The notes below the pieces were generated by a model. The model was not told where the DNA came from. It saw only the letters and a program-made list of their open reading frames with translations, and searched no databases. The position numbers and the translations under genes were made by a program. Of a stretch of DNA of 64,000 nt, positions 61,108-64,000 are shown in pieces (position 1 is the first letter of the stretch; the number at the start of each line of letters is the position of its first letter). This DNA is from Physella acuta. Its lineage: Eukaryota; Mollusca; Gastropoda; Physidae. The DNA lies in assembly GCF_028476545.1 (NCBI RefSeq), contig NW_026731610.1, positions 1,727,001 to 1,791,000 on the forward strand. The letters are read 5' to 3'.

Positions 61108-62545
61108 TATTACTTTCTCGTATACGAAATATATAGGAACTATTGTAAACGTGCAAAAAAAATATCGAAATGATTACAAATATCGACGTTTTACACCGTC
61201 CTGAGTCGGAAAATCATAGTTTTGCAATTAATTTTTTCCTTATGTCTGTGTGTGTATGTGTGTATATGTGTTTGTATGTGTGTGTGTTTGTGTCTGTGAA
61301 CACGATAAATTGAGTACCGTTACAGCTAAGTTGATGAAATTTCATATATTAGTATTATATCAAATTTGTTGTGTTCTATCAACTTTTCATCGATTTCCGA
61401 TACCGCAACTGGAATTTATTCTTGTTTCAATTTTTCAAAAGCCTATAACTTTGAGTTTTGTTTCCGATAGATAAATGAAATTTCACAATTTAGTAAAAGA
61501 TCTAATTTTCTGCCTTCGTTTAAATTTTGAGTAATTTACGCGATTTCCGATTTCGAGAAAAGAAATACCCTAATATATAAAAGCCCATGTGCGCACTTCT
61601 CCCTATCTCTTTGTCCGCAAAATATCTTCACAGGCTATGAGATCAGTATCTTCAGCGATATATGGAGAACTTGGTACGGACTTTTGTTAAAAATAATGTT
61701 AGATTTTTAAAATGTACAATCTAAATTTTATTTAAAGAGGAAAAATATAAATATAAGACATATTCGAAGGTAAAAAAAACAATTTTAATTATGCAACTGG
61801 AAAAGTGTTTATAGTTACACTACGGAAAGAACACAAGACAAAGGCGTCATCTTCTGATTTTAGAATATAATGAAATTAACTATTTCATTCAAATTTGATT
61901 TAGATCTAGATTCTATAAATCTACGTTTCAAGACGGACGTTATGATATGCCTACAATTTTCTCAGTCAAACTAATACAAATTACTTTAAAATACAACATA
62001 ATGACCATTCAATAGCCGAATGTTTAACTAAATAATTTGAATCTCTTAATCAGTGTGTATTTAATATGGTGTACTGTTGACTAATGATGTATATAATTTA
62101 GTTATCATTTTTTCTAATAAGTAGTGGTAGCCTATGATATTTTAAATGCGTCGGATTTTTAGCTATTTAGTTATTTCTTTATTTTGTCACTAACATTGTT
62201 CAACGTGTAGTAAAGCACATTTTGTTTTGACCAATAACAATTTCATGAAATATTTTTCTCAATTGTATACCATTAAAATATATAGGCCTATAATTCACGA
62301 GCATCGGGTACCGACGGCTAGTGAATTTATAAAGTACAAATAATGTTCCGCACTATTATACAGATATTGTTTGCCGTTTACATGGTGCACAATTCTTTTT
62401 TTTCTACAAGATTCTATTCTATTTTTAAAAGTGTAAGTAATTAAAAGTGGATTAAAAATCATATCTATATCCCGAGTTGCCATCCCACGTAGTGTTACAT
62501 AAGAATATTCGAGAAAGATTAGGGGAAATAACTCCCAGTTTATTT
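61108..62545 (+). repeat. CTTTCTCG-family element split by a Helitron
   Basis: It runs from TTACTTTCTCGTATACG to GATAACTCCCAGTTTA with 754 bp of Helitron inside (61568-62321). Without the insertion it is about 684 bp. Confidence 0.75.
61568..62321 (+). mobile_element. Non-autonomous Helitron-like element
   Basis: It begins CCCTAATATATAAAAGCCC and ends GGTACCGACGGCTAG. The 3' end is CTAG with a short TCGG/CCGA stem seven bases before it. The host repeat reads ...GAAATA and TGAATTTATAAAG on the two sides, i.e. insertion between A and T without target duplication, the classic Helitron site. No Rep/helicase frame is present. Confidence 0.75.
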
Positions 62546-62819
62546 TATGAGTTGTACACTCACAAAAAGCGTTTTTTAATGTGATTTAACTAGAAATAAT
62601 TAAATGTATGTCCTTCATATACCGACACAACATGGCTTATATCCTTCTTACACCGACTCAACGTAACGCCACAAACAATAACGTAGTTTTCTTACTTACC
62701 CAAAGACGGGAAATATAAATGAAATAACTCTTTAAATAAAAATTAGATAATTCCACTTAAAATCAGACAAACAGAAACAAGTTGAATCGTTCACTGATCT
62801 CACTTTTAGCTCTAGACAA

Positions 62820-63095
62820 AAGTGCAAATTGAGATGGATTGGACACACATCACACTAACCAACAAACAACAGACAGGCACTAGATTACAACCCTCACTCT
62901 CCGTTCCCCCTCCCTCGCAATTAATGAAAAACGTGGGTAGGCCAACAAAAATAAAGAAAAGATAAGAAAGGTAACTCTAATTTTAAAGTCGGTGAAGCCT
63001 ATTCAGGTTCATTGTCATTCCCCAACTGGGAAGAATCGCTCTAAGAACCAAGTAGGATAGAAACATGGTGTCGCGACGTAGGTTCTACATGAGCA
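62820..63095 (+). pseudogene. Heavily decayed LINE 3' end
   Basis: Pieces such as RWIGHTS, RQALDYNPHS and VGRPTKIKK follow the order of the LINE tail at 46444 (WIGHT, AL.WNP, GRP). Frames change several times and no frame runs through. Confidence 0.45.
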
Positions 63096-63111
63096 CTGCA
63101 GGAATTTTGAC

Positions 63112-63575
63112 CCGATGGTCGCAAGGTAGAGCGTACGACTGCTAACCCAAAAGTCCCTAGTTTGGATTCATGGCTTGTGTCTGTATGACTTCCCCGAGTC
63201 TACACAGGTCTGATGGGTACATGACTAGCTTTACAGAAGGAAAAGGGCGATGGGCATAAGGCTGTAAACACTATCCCCTCCAGTGTTTCTTTCAGACTTT
63301 TTTCTCCTGGGGGAAGGGGTGGCACTTGAAATTTTCGGGAGGGGGGGGGGGGGGGGGAAGCGGACTAAAATTTGCGGAGGAAGGGCAGACACTGTTAAAA
63401 GTTTATATTTTCTATATCGATTCCATTTCGTTCGGGAGAGGGGGGGCAGTAGACTTTCTTCGTGGTGGGGGTGCAGCCCCCTCCAGAAGAGATGCTTGTA
63501 AGAAACTCTGATCCCATCATATGCCGGAGTCACTGAAACAGTTGAACAATACTTCACCTGCTCCATTAACTAACG
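63112..63575 (+). mobile_element. SINE family 1, split by a hAT MITE
   Basis: The head is GATGGTCGCAAGGTAGAGCG and GACTGCTAACCC, followed by TCTGATGGGTAC and ACACTATCCC; then the MITE; then ATATGCCGGAGTCAC and the AATACTTCACCTGC end. Confidence 0.75.
63281..63510. mobile_element. hAT MITE family A, target duplication ATCCC(C/A)TC
   Basis: It starts CAGTGTTTCTTTCAGAC and ends GATGCTTGTAAGAAACTCTG. ATCCCCTC (63273-63280) and ATCCCATC (63511-63518) flank it, inside a SINE body whose uninterrupted form is known, which fixes the ends. Confidence 0.9.
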
Positions 63576-64000
63576 GGCTAGAAAGGATTTTAAATATTTT
63601 ACTACAAGGATATTCATGACGATGGTGATATTATTTCTAGACGCCAGACTCATGGGTTACCACCAAACTGTTATACTTTAACAACCACCACAACACCTTG
63701 TCTCATTTATCTTGGGCCTGCATAAGAAAAGATGATGATGATTACACAGGAACAGTCTTCGATTCGTACTTGATATTCCCCATGGATTGGTTTACAAACA
63801 AGCGTAACTGGCTGTAAATAATACTTAAGGTTCCGTGTTCAACTAGTCGGAGCACCATAATTAAATCTATCGGACGCCTACAAAAAAAATGTATGTAAGC
63901 CCAGACAACAATGGTTGTGTTTCAATGACAACACGGTTTTAAAGATTCACATAATTCTTAAAGAACACTTGACATCTTTAACCGTCAAAACGAGGCTACT
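63576..64000. other. No gene recognised
   Basis: A short AAAAGATGATGATGATT tract (near 63727) resembles a LINE tail. Nothing else is seen. Confidence 0.35.

Overview
The window looks like AT-rich nuclear DNA of a gastropod mollusc, most likely a heterobranch (pulmonate-type) snail. The reasons are a large receptor of the GRL101 type (C-type lectin, LDL-receptor A modules, leucine-rich repeats and seven membrane segments, first described in Lymnaea), a family of single-exon class A GPCRs resembling molluscan chemosensory receptors, spliced genes with GT-AG introns, tRNA-derived SINEs, LINE remnants and very many hAT-type MITEs. The species cannot be told. I recognise no rRNA gene, true tRNA gene, CRISPR array, LTR element, Polinton or virus copy.

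Host genes, left to right: a GPCR at 1871-2953 (+); a four-exon F-box gene at 4353-10409 (+) whose introns hold two minisatellites, a SINE, a MITE and a 35-bp hairpin; a convergent two-exon GRL101-like receptor at 11158-15410 (-), whose signal-peptide exon is separated from the main exon by an intron made of (TA)n and a MITE; a broken GRL101-like copy at 25852-27965 (-); a broken GPCR at 34505-35609 (+); the last exon of an unnamed gene at 40984-41783 (+); and two intact sister GPCRs at 52013-53086 and 58873-59961 (+). The sister GPCRs lie in a head-to-tail tandem duplication of about 6 kb (units about 48.37-54.35 kb and 54.66-61.05 kb). All four GPCRs are on the same strand and look like one locally expanded family with signs of gene conversion.

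The rest is mostly repeats: at least sixteen hAT-type insertions in five families, many with exact 8-bp target duplications and one keeping a transposase C-terminus; two tRNA-derived SINE families; three or four 3' ends of one LINE family plus an endonuclease-region LINE fragment; a non-autonomous Helitron with CTAG end in an A|T site; a non-coding family of about 610 bp with an internal duplication (called the CTTTCTCG family here); and a fold-back element with perfect 103-bp arms. Two structures stand out. One is a 3.77-kb composite bounded by two hAT MITEs that sits inside a LINE remnant and is flanked by its own 8-bp duplication, as if both MITEs and the DNA between them moved as one. The other is the fold-back element, whose two genomic copies differ by matched changes in both arms.
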